Assembly (NCBI GenBank): GCA_026706935.1
Contig: JAPOXV010000026.1
Location: forward strand, 1,021,721-1,085,720
DNA length: 64,000 nt
From: Gammaproteobacteria bacterium
GTDB lineage: Bacteria > Pseudomonadota > Gammaproteobacteria > Pseudomonadales > Azotimanducaceae
Reading direction: 5' to 3'
Shown here piece by piece: positions 28,066 to 36,275 of this stretch. The translations under genes were made by a program, and so were the position numbers. Below the pieces are notes generated by a model. The model was not told the origin of the DNA and ran no database searches. It worked only from the letters and a program-made list of their open reading frames with translations. Position 1 is the first letter of the stretch, and every line of letters begins with the position of its first letter.

Positions 28066-28591
28066 TCAGCTGATATGTCTTAGGACCATTCCCGCATGCG
28101 TGTCAGTCGATCTACCGTCTATTACATTGAACTGACCGTTGACTAATGTAGCCTTGTAGCCGATGCTTGGCTGCGTAAGCCGAGGTGCACCGCCGGGAAA
28201 ATCATGAACTCGATGAAGGTATCCCTCCGCAACCTTAGCTGCGTCAAAAATGTTGATGTCGGCCCAATTACCGGGTTTCAACGCGCCTCGGTCCGACAAT
28301 CCCAGGATTCTCGCTGGGGCGCTGGTTAAGCGTCGAATACCTTCACCCATCGAAAACAAACCTTTGTCACGAATCCAATACGCCAAAACGAATGTCGCCC
28401 AACCAGCGTCCATAACGTATGTCACGTGTGCGCCCGCATTGAATTCGGATCGACCTTTTGTTCCGATCTTGCCAACTTCCGTGATTTTTCCGTTGTTGAT
28501 TGCGACGTCTGCGCGCTGCGGTTCACCACCCAACCCGTCGACGACATTACCAGAACGAATGACTAGGTCTGGTTGGGTACTAATGGCTCAT
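28066..28591 (-). pseudogene. Collapsed N-acyl-D-amino-acid deacylase, about 385 internal codons deleted
   Basis: Relic of a third copy of the amidohydrolase intact at 42215-43870 and 56056-57717. The ancestral start ATGAGCCAT (28591) is followed at once by TAG and a frame change. From DLVIRSGNVVDG the sequence matches the paralogs to about residue 48 (SEFNA), then jumps straight to the C-terminal GAHVTYVMDAGWATF and continues to a normal end (VNGQFNVIDG...). All metal ligands (HxH, GNCG Cys, central His) are lost, so it cannot be an active enzyme. The residual frame is about 155 codons from TTG 28533. Neighbours are DUF1330 and HAD genes, not obviously related. Confidence 0.85.
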
Positions 28592-28729
28592 CTCCGGTAG
28601 AAGATTGCATGCATAGCTTACTTCTTAAGAACGCGATACCAATGGACATCGAGAGCTTGTCTGGGATCGTAACTCGGTCGATGGGATCGCTTTGATCTAG
28701 TGTCATTGAATTGCTCAACTGAAGAGTTC

Positions 28730-29392
28730 TTAAGGTTGATTTAGTACTTGAGGAAGAAGGTCACTGAGGCGCTGTATTCGATAGGACGCTTCGGATAAAT
28801 CCTGCGAAGCCGTGAACTCATTGTGCACAACAGCGCAGTCGATTCCTGCTGCGGTGGCCGATCTTAATCCACGTTCCGAATCCTCTACCGCGAGCGCGAC
28901 TTCTGGACCGATTCCAAACTTGTCCATTGCTACAAGATATGGATCCGGATGTGGCTTGCTATTCTCGTAAGCATCGCGCGTCACGACAAAATCTACCTTC
29001 GAGACGATATTCCTGTTTTGATGGATTAGGTCGAAGTCTTCTGGAAGGGCTGTTGTCACAATCGCAATACGGTAACAATGCGAGAGTTCTGCTAACACCT
29101 CCTCAGCGCCTTCGATATCGATTGGTTCGGAAGTGAGAAATTCACGATACAGCGAATTACGTCGCCTCCTCGCTCGCTCAACCTCCACTTCACGAACTCC
29201 GACTTGCCGCGCTAATTCCCAGGTATTTCTGCCTTCCGCCATGAGCACTAAGTGCTCATATTGACTGAGCTCGATTCCCAACTCCTCAATGCATGAACGA
29301 GTCGCTCGAAAGTAGAGTGGTTCGGTGTCGACAAGGACACCGTCGTGATCGAAGAGAATGTGGCTGTATTTACTCAATTGAGTACCATCCAA
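28730..29392 (-). CDS. HAD-family hydrolase (phosphatase/phosphomutase type)
   Basis: A 220-aa HAD hydrolase. Motif I is FDHDGVLVDTE (nucleophile and acid Asp), motif II IVTTAL, motif III Lys in SKPHPDPYL and motif IV VEDSERGLRSATAAG. This is the subfamily I arrangement of phosphoglycolate phosphatase or beta-phosphoglucomutase; the substrate is not evident. The start is TTG at 29392 or TTG at 29377 (MSKYSHILF). Confidence 0.87.
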   Translation of the reverse strand: MDGTQLSKYSHILFDHDGVLVDTEPLYFRATRSCIEELGIELSQYEHLVLMAEGRNTWELARQVGVREVEVERARRRRNSLYREFLTSEPIDIEGAEEVLAELSHCYRIAIVTTALPEDFDLIHQNRNIVSKVDFVVTRDAYENSKPHPDPYLVAMDKFGIGPEVALAVEDSERGLRSATAAGIDCAVVHNEFTASQDLSEASYRIQRLSDLLPQVLNQP

Positions 29393-29764
29393 TGAAGACC
29401 GTCGTCAGCTATTTCAAATTACACAAGTTGACGGTGGTAAATACAGCTAGACGAGGACTTTCGCGACAGCACATGGACCTCAGATCAACGTTGAAATCGC
29501 CTTGATGACACTGAGCTGACGTCCGCGCACATTCCGCGTTTTCGTGGCGATCATTGAACAGAAGAACTTCGAATCCGCGCGAATGGTTTGATTTTATTGT
29601 TGTAGTAGTTCAGGTGGCAGATTCGGACGTCGAGCGAAATACCTAATTACTGTCCGCAAGCACCGTATCTTTTACCATGGAAACATCAATTGATATTCCT
29701 ATTGCTAAAATACGATATGAAAACTAATCAAAAGATCATATGATCTTTCCACTTTGTTGTATTT
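29393..29764. other. 372-bp intergenic region holding the TA-operon control site
   Basis: Its last ~80 bp are AT-rich and contain the promoter and palindrome listed separately. The rest has no convincing reading frame, repeat or RNA gene; frames reaching in from the HAD side look random. Confidence 0.5.
29702..29748 (+). promoter_or_regulatory. Promoter and 18-bp perfect palindromic operator of the toxin-antitoxin operon
   Basis: A perfect 18-bp palindrome AAAGATCATATGATCTTT lies at 29731-29748, directly after a plausible promoter (TTGCTA 29702-29707, 17-bp spacer, TAATCA 29725-29730). It is 38 bp upstream of the broken toxin's start. The downstream antitoxin carries an XRE DNA-binding domain, and antitoxins of this family usually repress their own operon through such palindromes. 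Palindrome seen directly; repressor assignment inferred. Confidence 0.6.
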
Positions 29765-29785
29765 ATGCCTAGAGGTATGGTCCAG

Positions 29786-30136
29786 ATGAGCATATCTGAG
29801 GAAACTCGTAAGGAATTGATCCGACTGATTCAAACACCAGGTCGCCATCGATCGGAGTTTACGAGGGACCGGCCAACTAACTGGAAACCCGAACACGTTC
29901 GAGATCCGCTTGGTGGGCTCTTCGGTTATTTCTCCGATGATGGCGCATGAAAGTTCATTGCCGAAAAGCTCGAACTAGGTGTATGTGTCGAGCAAATTTC
30001 GCTACGACATCCGCCTGGATCGAAAGGGTACGTGATGCACATACGATTGGAAAAAGATCTCCCTTTGCTATACGTCAAGCTTGAAATCTCCAAAGGAACC
30101 GTCCTTGGGCGGAGTTTTCACTACTCCACTCGATAA
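29786..30136 (+). pseudogene. Putative toxin of an MqsA-type TA module, interrupted by in-frame TGA
   Basis: One continuous frame of 116 codons from ATG 29786 to TAA 30134-30136, broken only by TGA at 29948-29950. The sequence on both sides is protein-like: WKPEHVRDPLGGLFGYF... before, and KFIAEKLELGVCVEQISL, then YVMHIRLEKDLPLLYVKL and IGR-like LGRSFHYS after. Related proteins, as I remember them, have Trp before the FIA block, so TGG to TGA is the likely change. A short basic protein directly upstream of an MqsA-like antitoxin is expected to be the toxin; the toxin role is inferred. Unless TGA is read through, only a 54-aa fragment is made. Confidence 0.65.
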
Positions 30137-30165
30137 ACCACACTTAGGACAATGGAGCTTCTAGC

Positions 30166-30732
30166 ATGAGCCCTCTATCAGATCGAGCGCCTTTTGATGG
30201 GCTATGTCCAGATTGCGACGGAAAACTGATGTGCGCTTGGCACGAAATAACGTTAACGTATGGCGACGAAGAAAAACATCAGAAGTTTGTGGTTGATCTT
30301 CCAATACACACGTGTTCAGATTGTGGTTTTGAAACTCTAAGTGAATACGGAGTACGATTGAAACACGAAGCGCTTTGTCGGCATTTGGGTGTACTCACAC
30401 CCGCCGAGATCAGGAATATACGAGAGCTGCGAGGATTAAATCGACCCGAGTTTGCCGAGCTAACAGGTATCGGCGAAGCATCGCTCGGCAGATGGGAACG
30501 AGCTGAAGGCGTCCAGTCGCTCGCCTACGATCGTTACTTGCGACTTCTATCTGTCCAGGATGGCATCCACCAGTTGAAGTCTGTCGTGCCTAAGCTGAAA
30601 GACGGCTTGGGATCGCAAGACGAAACGAGCGATGAACCGGTTCAAGACAGATTTCCAGGACTGTTCGGTCTCGGCACCTCAATCGACACGCAAAATGGTT
30701 TTAAACTCGTGCCAGCGACGAAAACCACATAG
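30166..30732 (+). CDS. MqsA/YgiT-type antitoxin (zinc finger plus XRE HTH)
   Basis: A 188-aa protein with two CxxC pairs (CPDC at about 14-17, CSDC at about 52-55), which should bind zinc as in MqsA, followed by an XRE helix-turn-helix (LTPAEIRNIRELRGLNRPEFAELTGIGEASLGRWERAEGVQS, about 78-119). It should neutralise the adjacent toxin and bind the upstream palindrome. Its gene is intact although the toxin gene is broken. The ~50-residue acidic C-terminal tail is longer than in compact MqsA proteins. The ParA-like gene starts 2 bp after its stop. Confidence 0.85.
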   Translation: MSPLSDRAPFDGLCPDCDGKLMCAWHEITLTYGDEEKHQKFVVDLPIHTCSDCGFETLSEYGVRLKHEALCRHLGVLTPAEIRNIRELRGLNRPEFAELTGIGEASLGRWERAEGVQSLAYDRYLRLLSVQDGIHQLKSVVPKLKDGLGSQDETSDEPVQDRFPGLFGLGTSIDTQNGFKLVPATKTT

Positions 30733-30734
30733 AT

Positions 30735-31574
30735 TTGAGAGTCTGTACTTTCTACGGTTTTAAAGGCGGCACCGGGCGCACTCACGCTCTGGTCAACGTT
30801 GCGGCGCAGTTGGCGGACAAAGGTCTTAACGTGCTTGTCGTAGATTTTGACCTCGAAGCGCCTGGGTTAGATTCGTTTGAATTTTTGAATTCAGGCTTAA
30901 ATCTGCCTGGAATCGTCGACTATGTTCAACACTTTCTGAACTTTGATTCAGCTCCCCAAGTAGGTGACTATATTGCGCCGACCAAGCTCAATTCGAACAT
31001 TTTCGTGATGTTCTCTGGTGAAAGAAATCCTAATTACGCGGCGAAAATGGCGCGTATCAATTGGTTTGAGCTATACGAGAAACGAGATGGATTCAGTTTG
31101 TTCGAGGATATGAAAGCGCAATGGGCGATCGAGTTCGAACCAGATTATGTACTGATCGACTGCTCCAGCGGATACGCGAGTACAGTCGGGATTTGCACGC
31201 GACAGCTGCCTGATACCGTGTTGGCGTTCTTTTCGCCGAACGCGCAGAATCTTTTTGGCTTAAATCAAATTGTCAACCATATCCGTTCTGAATCTCCTAC
31301 GAAACGGCGAAAGCACATTGAGTTGGATTTCGTGATGACAGAGGTCCCGAGCTTGTATGACGAAGAAGGCATCCTTGAAGAGTTCAGACAACGGTTCGAA
31401 GTTCAGCTGGGCATTAAGGGATTGCTGACGATCCATCACTACGAGAGTTTTCAGTTAATGCGTCAATCAGTATTCGCGGTCGAGCGACCGAACAGCCGCT
31501 TGGCTCTCGAATACCAGAAGTTAACTGATCTAATCTTGGACGATAGTTCGCGAGTAGCGAAGGAACGTGAGTGA
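30735..31574 (+). CDS. ParA/MinD-like P-loop ATPase, KGGTGRT variant
   Basis: A 279-aa SIMIBI-class ATPase. The deviant Walker A motif is FKGGTGRTHALVNVA (residues about 9-23) with Arg where ParA has Lys or Thr after the glycines; the Walker A' region is VLVVDFDLEAPGLDS and Walker B VLIDCSSG. KGGxGRT ATPases are a distinct branch, often beside conflict or signalling genes rather than chromosome segregation. The TTG start at 30735 is 2 bp after the antitoxin stop, so the two are clearly one operon. Its role there is unknown; no parB-like gene is nearby. Confidence 0.8.
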   Translation: MRVCTFYGFKGGTGRTHALVNVAAQLADKGLNVLVVDFDLEAPGLDSFEFLNSGLNLPGIVDYVQHFLNFDSAPQVGDYIAPTKLNSNIFVMFSGERNPNYAAKMARINWFELYEKRDGFSLFEDMKAQWAIEFEPDYVLIDCSSGYASTVGICTRQLPDTVLAFFSPNAQNLFGLNQIVNHIRSESPTKRRKHIELDFVMTEVPSLYDEEGILEEFRQRFEVQLGIKGLLTIHHYESFQLMRQSVFAVERPNSRLALEYQKLTDLILDDSSRVAKERE

Positions 31575-31846
31575 GTTTCGGAAGTAAATTCGTTTTGGTC
31601 GCTATGCTTGGAATTCTCATGCGAAAACGGTTTTGAGTGTGTAGATTGAGAATTGGAATCTTCACTGTCGATAGCATGGTTGGGCAGTTCGACGTCTGAA
31701 TCGGTTTCAGGCTTTTAACTTGATGGCATGAAATCGTCGCTGATGATCGTCGTCAAGACATTTGCGCGAAATTCGATCTGGCAGTTGTCATTTTTTATTT
31801 GAAAATAGGAGCGAAAACAGCAACGATCCAATAAGGAGGAACCGGC

Positions 31847-32899
31847 ATGAGCCAGTTTGAAGTCAGAATTCGCACTATTGGCGGAATCGGCGAACACGGC
31901 AATGCCGATGCGCTCGAGATCGCCACGCTCGATGACGGTTCACGTTCAGTCGTACAGAGAGACTTATATCAAGTTGGTGACCGTGTAGTGACGTTCCCCG
32001 AACACGCCGTTCTGCCGGACGAGCTTCTTCGAACGCTTGGACTATGGAAGGACGGTAAAGGCGTACTTGCCGGTTCGAAAGGCAATCGCGTCAAACCGAT
32101 TCGTTTGCGCGGCGAAATATCGGAGGTTTTGCTGTGCAGACCTAGTGCCTTGGACCTAGACGCCGAGAGCGAAGAGAATCTAACCGCGCGATTGGGCGTG
32201 GAGAAATTCCAACCAAGAATCCCGCAAATAATGAATGGCAAGCTAAGAAATGCTTACGGTCACACCGTTCGCTTCGATATTGAAAACTACCGTAAATTCC
32301 AGAACGCCGAAGTACAAACGTTCAAGCCGGGCGAACCTGTTGTCATTACTGAGAAGATGCACGGAACGTTTTGCGCGATGGGTTGGGACAAAGACTACGC
32401 CGGTGGCATCGTGACGAGCAAAGGTGTAGCCGACAGAGGTCTGTGTTTCGATCTGGACGAAACTGAAAATGAGCGAAACCTATACGTCCAAGCCTATCGC
32501 AAGCATTTTGACGCGATTCATATAGGCCAGGAAGCGAACGACGGCGCTTCTTCCTTACAGGTGCTTGGCGAGATCGTTGGACCGGGTATTCAGGACTACC
32601 ACTATGATTTCGACTCGCGTCGCTTTCTGGTATTCGACGTCAAGATCGATCGGCGGTGGTTAACTCAAGACGAACTAGAAGCGTTCTGCTCGGAGCGAGG
32701 CTTCGATATGGTGCCTGTGGTGGTGCAAGCAGACTTTAGCGAAGATTTGGTCGCCACAACGGTGGAACGAGCGGTCGAATGGCGCTCTCATCACAAGCAA
32801 TTAGAAGGCGTCGTAATCGCGTCTGCTGACCGTACGCGACGGTTGAAATGGGTACTAGACGACTTTAAAAGTCGAAAGGGTGGGACTGAGTTTCAATAG
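31847..32899 (+). CDS. RNA ligase, DRB0094 (DraRnl/Rnl5) family
   Basis: A 350-aa ATP-dependent nucleotidyltransferase. The ligase motif I is EKMHGTF with Lys170 as the AMP-accepting lysine; motif IV is EGVVIAS and motif V RLKW. The ~150-residue N-terminal region (FEVRIRTIGGIGEHGNADALEI...) fits the OB-fold module that precedes the catalytic domain in the Deinococcus DraRnl type. It seals 3'-OH/5'-phosphate ends in RNA, presumably repair. A strong AAGGAGG site lies 11 nt before the ATG. It follows the TA/ATPase operon after 272 bp, so it likely has its own promoter. Confidence 0.85.
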   Translation: MSQFEVRIRTIGGIGEHGNADALEIATLDDGSRSVVQRDLYQVGDRVVTFPEHAVLPDELLRTLGLWKDGKGVLAGSKGNRVKPIRLRGEISEVLLCRPSALDLDAESEENLTARLGVEKFQPRIPQIMNGKLRNAYGHTVRFDIENYRKFQNAEVQTFKPGEPVVITEKMHGTFCAMGWDKDYAGGIVTSKGVADRGLCFDLDETENERNLYVQAYRKHFDAIHIGQEANDGASSLQVLGEIVGPGIQDYHYDFDSRRFLVFDVKIDRRWLTQDELEAFCSERGFDMVPVVVQADFSEDLVATTVERAVEWRSHHKQLEGVVIASADRTRRLKWVLDDFKSRKGGTEFQ

Positions 32900-33066
32900 C
32901 CGGACTCGTCCTCGAGCGACGTACCCATAACAATCGCACCTACCGTTAGGACCCAGCGCCGTATCGACGTGAGCATTTCTTACGTTGAAGTTCATGTCAC
33001 GCCGTTGGTAATATCGCGTATTAGTTGATCAATGAAATGCCAATACGGCAATGGAGTAGTGGTCGA

Positions 33067-34449
33067 ATGAGCAAGTTGGCGTTGTTCTTTTGGGTTTGCG
33101 TTTGCTGTTGCATTACGAGCGCCGCGACGATTACGGGGCCAATCACGGGCGGTGAGCGCGGTGAGCCTTTTTCCCTCGTCGACGTGGCTGACGAGGGATA
33201 TGTGTCAGAAGAGTTCTTCATCGAAGGAACTGCCCATGCGTACGAACTCATAGAAGGTGAGCACACACCGGACGGCAAATGGTCGTCAAAACGATCTGAT
33301 ACGACAGCACCTTTTAAAACGCGGATGTTGGTCGTGCGACCGAGTGAACCGGATCGATTTAATGGCACCGTACTCGTCTTTTGGTTGAACGTAACGGCTG
33401 GGTTCGAACTCGGTTCCGCAGCGGGTGAAGCACTACGCGGTTATGCATGGGTAGGCGTATCGGCTCAGAAAGTAGGTATCGACGGATTTCCGCAAGACTC
33501 ACAAGGATTGAAGGCTTGGGATCCGACGCGTTATGGGTCGCTCGTTCATCCTGGAGATGTGTATTCATACTCGATCTTTACACAGGTCGCTCAGTCTCTA
33601 AGTCCTGAGCGAGACAAGAGTTCGCTCGATCCAATGGCAGGATCGAAGGTAGAACGACTCATTGCCGTCGGTGCATCACAGTCGGCGATGAGGTTAAGAA
33701 CTTACATAAATGGTGTTCACAACGTCGAAAACGTGTTCGACGGCTACATACCGTTCATTGATTTCGGTCGCGTCTTCCCGTTTGCAAGGGAATTAGGAGG
33801 CGAACGTCGAGGATCTACTCGGGCGTCGATTCGAGACGATCTAGATGTGCCGACCATCGTTGTTAACTCAGAAACTGAAGTACCTAGTTATTACGGTGTT
33901 CGTGAGGCGGACACGGATCGATTTCGATACTGGGAGGTCGCGGGGACTTCCCATGTTTCGATACCTCGCCCGGAAGAACCGGTTTCAGGTGCAAACTGGT
34001 TGGCTTATACCCCTGTCTATAACGCAGCGATCCGACATCTCCATGTATGGATTAAAGACGGTGTTTCGCCGCCGAAAATGCCTCGAATCGAGGTGAATCC
34101 AGACGCCCAGATCCCTGAGGTCGTGCGTGACGCTCACGGCAACGCCGTAGGTGGCATTCGACTACCAGATTTGGAAGTACCGTCGGCTGCTCACACTGGT
34201 TTCGGTACGCCCCAAGAAGGTACCCGCTTTGGATTCCTATACGGCAGGGCTGACGACTTTGATGAAGAGAAACTATCATCGCTATATCCGGATCCTGAAA
34301 CTTATTTGACCGCGTGGAACGTGGCGCTGACCAGGTCTGTGGAACAGGGAATGGTGCTGGCTGAAGATGCGGCGAAGATGCAGAAACAAGCGTCGCAGTG
34401 GGCGACACGACTGGATGTAACAAAAGCTGAAGACCCCAGCGGAGAATAG
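33067..34449 (+). CDS. Secreted alpha/beta hydrolase domain protein
   Basis: A 460-aa exported hydrolase of the 'alpha/beta hydrolase domain' family. The ATG at 33067 begins a signal peptide (MSKLALFFWVCVCCCITSAA); the longer frame from 33025 would spoil it. The nucleophile elbow is GASQSA in RLIAVGASQSAMRLRTYING, and the late His is in WEVAGTSHVSIPR. Long, unusually acidic linkers follow. Periplasmic or outer-face esterase/peptidase activity is likely; substrate unknown. Confidence 0.8.
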   Translation: MSKLALFFWVCVCCCITSAATITGPITGGERGEPFSLVDVADEGYVSEEFFIEGTAHAYELIEGEHTPDGKWSSKRSDTTAPFKTRMLVVRPSEPDRFNGTVLVFWLNVTAGFELGSAAGEALRGYAWVGVSAQKVGIDGFPQDSQGLKAWDPTRYGSLVHPGDVYSYSIFTQVAQSLSPERDKSSLDPMAGSKVERLIAVGASQSAMRLRTYINGVHNVENVFDGYIPFIDFGRVFPFARELGGERRGSTRASIRDDLDVPTIVVNSETEVPSYYGVREADTDRFRYWEVAGTSHVSIPRPEEPVSGANWLAYTPVYNAAIRHLHVWIKDGVSPPKMPRIEVNPDAQIPEVVRDAHGNAVGGIRLPDLEVPSAAHTGFGTPQEGTRFGFLYGRADDFDEEKLSSLYPDPETYLTAWNVALTRSVEQGMVLAEDAAKMQKQASQWATRLDVTKAEDPSGE

Positions 34450-34745
34450 CAAGAGTATCTGGCAGAGACCACGAACAAGCAGAGACCGTTCGCTGCGACT
34501 GCGTTAGGGATCTGTCAGATTGAAAAAACCCGGATTCGCGAAGCTAATCAGCGCGTTGCGGTATTGCAGCCGCTGAGCGATATCAGGCTAAACCCGCAAC
34601 AATGGTGAACCAATTCACGCCAAATGGACTAAGTCTTAGTCTAGGCGTGGGACCATCATCGTATGAGAAAGTCGAGACTTGACGTGATTGCTCTAGTCGC
34701 CAACAAGAAGGCTACTTCGCAATCTCTAGGATCGCGAGCTGGCGA
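34450..34745. other. 296-bp intergenic stretch
   Basis: Between the ends of convergent units (hydrolase + and YbjQ -). I see no coding sequence, clear hairpin terminator or repeat. Confidence 0.45.
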
Positions 34746-35066
34746 TTATTCGTCTTCGACGATTACCGCAGTTCCATACGCGAGTAGTTCAGCGGCTGAC
34801 TGAGCCATAACCGACGTTCCGAATCGAACGCAAACGATCGCATTGGCCCCAAGCGCCCGCGCTTCCGCTTCCATACGATCGATACTCTGTTCTCGACTCT
34901 CTGCAACGAGTTTGGCATATTCGCCGATTTCACCGCCAACGATATTTCGTAAACCAGCCATCACGTCATGACCGAGATGACGCGCTCGAACCGTGTTACC
35001 TCGTACTAGCCCGAGGGTTTTCACGATACGTTTACCTGGTACGGTATCGGTTGTCACGATTAGCAT
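34746..35066 (-). CDS. YbjQ family (UPF0145) protein
   Basis: A 106-aa protein of the YbjQ/UPF0145 family, recognisable by TDTVPGKRIVKTLGLVRGNTVRA at the start and RMEAEARALGANAIVCVRF later. The fold forms pentamers and the family is often labelled a putative heavy-metal-binding domain; its function is not established. It is translated 2 bp after the small membrane protein gene. Confidence 0.9.
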   Translation of the reverse strand: MLIVTTDTVPGKRIVKTLGLVRGNTVRARHLGHDVMAGLRNIVGGEIGEYAKLVAESREQSIDRMEAEARALGANAIVCVRFGTSVMAQSAAELLAYGTAVIVEDE

Positions 35067-35068
35067 GT

Positions 35069-35311
35069 CTATACCTCAATGTCCTTGTATTTGTCGTGTT
35101 TTTGCGCTTTGAATCGATCGCGTATGACTGAAGCCATCAGCAGTGCGAAACCAACCAATCCGACGACACCTAGGAGCTTGATCCAAATCGGGATCGGTGC
35201 GGCGAGCAGCATGATGATGACGTAAACGCCTCCAGCTGCGGCAACGATGCCGAGGATTGAGATTAACACCCACCCCGCCGTGGTCATGTTTTTAGAGATT
35301 TGATCTGGCAT
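35069..35311 (-). CDS. Small two-helix membrane protein
   Basis: An 80-aa protein with two transmembrane helices (about 9-33, MTTAGWVLISILGIVAAAGGVYVI; and about 38-60, PIWIKLLGVVGLVGFALLM) and a charged C-terminal tail. A GGAGGGAACGCCAAG site precedes the ATG. Paired with ybjQ in one transcript; such pairing suggests a shared membrane role, but no function is known. Confidence 0.75.
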   Translation of the reverse strand: MPDQISKNMTTAGWVLISILGIVAAAGGVYVIIMLLAAPIPIWIKLLGVVGLVGFALLMASVIRDRFKAQKHDKYKDIEV

Positions 35312-35360
35312 CTTGGCGTTCCCTCCAGTTTAGTTGAAAGAACGGTTGAAGATTCGGTAC

Positions 35361-36248
35361 CTAGAAGAGCGGCACTCCCGGTATTTTCACAGGCACGCGA
35401 TACAGGTGATTCGACGAGGTCATGTAGAAAGTGAGGAAGTCATCACCACCCCAGGTGAAATTCGCGCAGAACGCCGGCGTCTGGACAACGCCTAAGCATA
35501 CGCCATCTGGTGCATAGATGTGTACCCCGCCCGGACCACAACAATAGACATTGTCGTTCGCGTCCACCTTTAAGCCATCAGGTGCTCCGGCGCCTTGACC
35601 TGTTGCCCGTGTGAATACATCGCCCCCAGTTAGCGTACCCTCGTCATCCACATTGAATTTGCGGATATGCATCTCGGGAGTATCAGCTACATACAGGAAT
35701 CGCTCGTCCTGAGTGAACGCCAGACCGTTCGGCTGCGTGAAGTCGCTTCGGAGCATCGTCAGCTCACCTGTCCCTCCGTCGATTTTGTAGACCGCCGTGA
35801 AGTCCAGTTCGAGTTCTCGCGGTATACTGGTGTGATCGGCTCTGCCGAACGTTGGATCCGTGAAGAAGATATCGCCGTTGCTCCGAACGACGATATCGTT
35901 CGGACTATTGAGCTCTTTGCTATCCCAGTGGCTCGCGAGCACTTTGATCGTACCGTCGTGCTCCTCTCTCACGACCCGACTCGTACCGTGCTCACAAGAC
36001 AGAATGCGACCTTCTTTGTCGTACGTGTTACCGTTGGTCAAATTGCTAGGTTCGCGATAGACCGTTACGCCAGTTGCTTCTGACCAGCGATGCATTCGGT
36101 TCCCGGGAATGTCGGAAAACGTGAGGTGTTTCTCGACGGGATGCCAAATAGGTCCTTCCGTAAAGCCGAATCCTTCACCAAGTACCTCAAGTTCCGTATC
36201 TTCGCTAACGATGTCAAGTACGCGCGAATCTCTAACTTCAATACCCAA
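35361..36248 (-). CDS. SMP-30/gluconolactonase family protein
   Basis: A 295-aa six-bladed beta-propeller hydrolase. Metal-ligand blocks of the family are visible: GFTEGPIWHPVEKHLTFSD with the first Glu, NGNTYDKEGRILSCEHGTSRV, LNSPNDIVVRSNGDIFFTDPTFG with Asn/Asp, and LYVADTPEMHIRKF. These enzymes open sugar lactones such as gluconolactone; the substrate here is not known. The start appears to be TTG at 36248, 27 bp after the preceding PhyH gene, so both are likely co-transcribed. Confidence 0.88.
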   Translation of the reverse strand: MGIEVRDSRVLDIVSEDTELEVLGEGFGFTEGPIWHPVEKHLTFSDIPGNRMHRWSEATGVTVYREPSNLTNGNTYDKEGRILSCEHGTSRVVREEHDGTIKVLASHWDSKELNSPNDIVVRSNGDIFFTDPTFGRADHTSIPRELELDFTAVYKIDGGTGELTMLRSDFTQPNGLAFTQDERFLYVADTPEMHIRKFNVDDEGTLTGGDVFTRATGQGAGAPDGLKVDANDNVYCCGPGGVHIYAPDGVCLGVVQTPAFCANFTWGGDDFLTFYMTSSNHLYRVPVKIPGVPLF

Positions 36249-36275
36249 GTCGATGCTCTTCTCTAAGAATGATGA

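Noticed and set aside
28066-28533. A functional short amidohydrolase
   Set aside because: It lacks every metal ligand and the whole central barrel seen in the two intact paralogs.
29948-29950. TGA in the toxin-like gene as selenocysteine
   Set aside because: The position is not part of a redox motif and the family, as remembered, has Trp there; a nonsense change from TGG is simpler.
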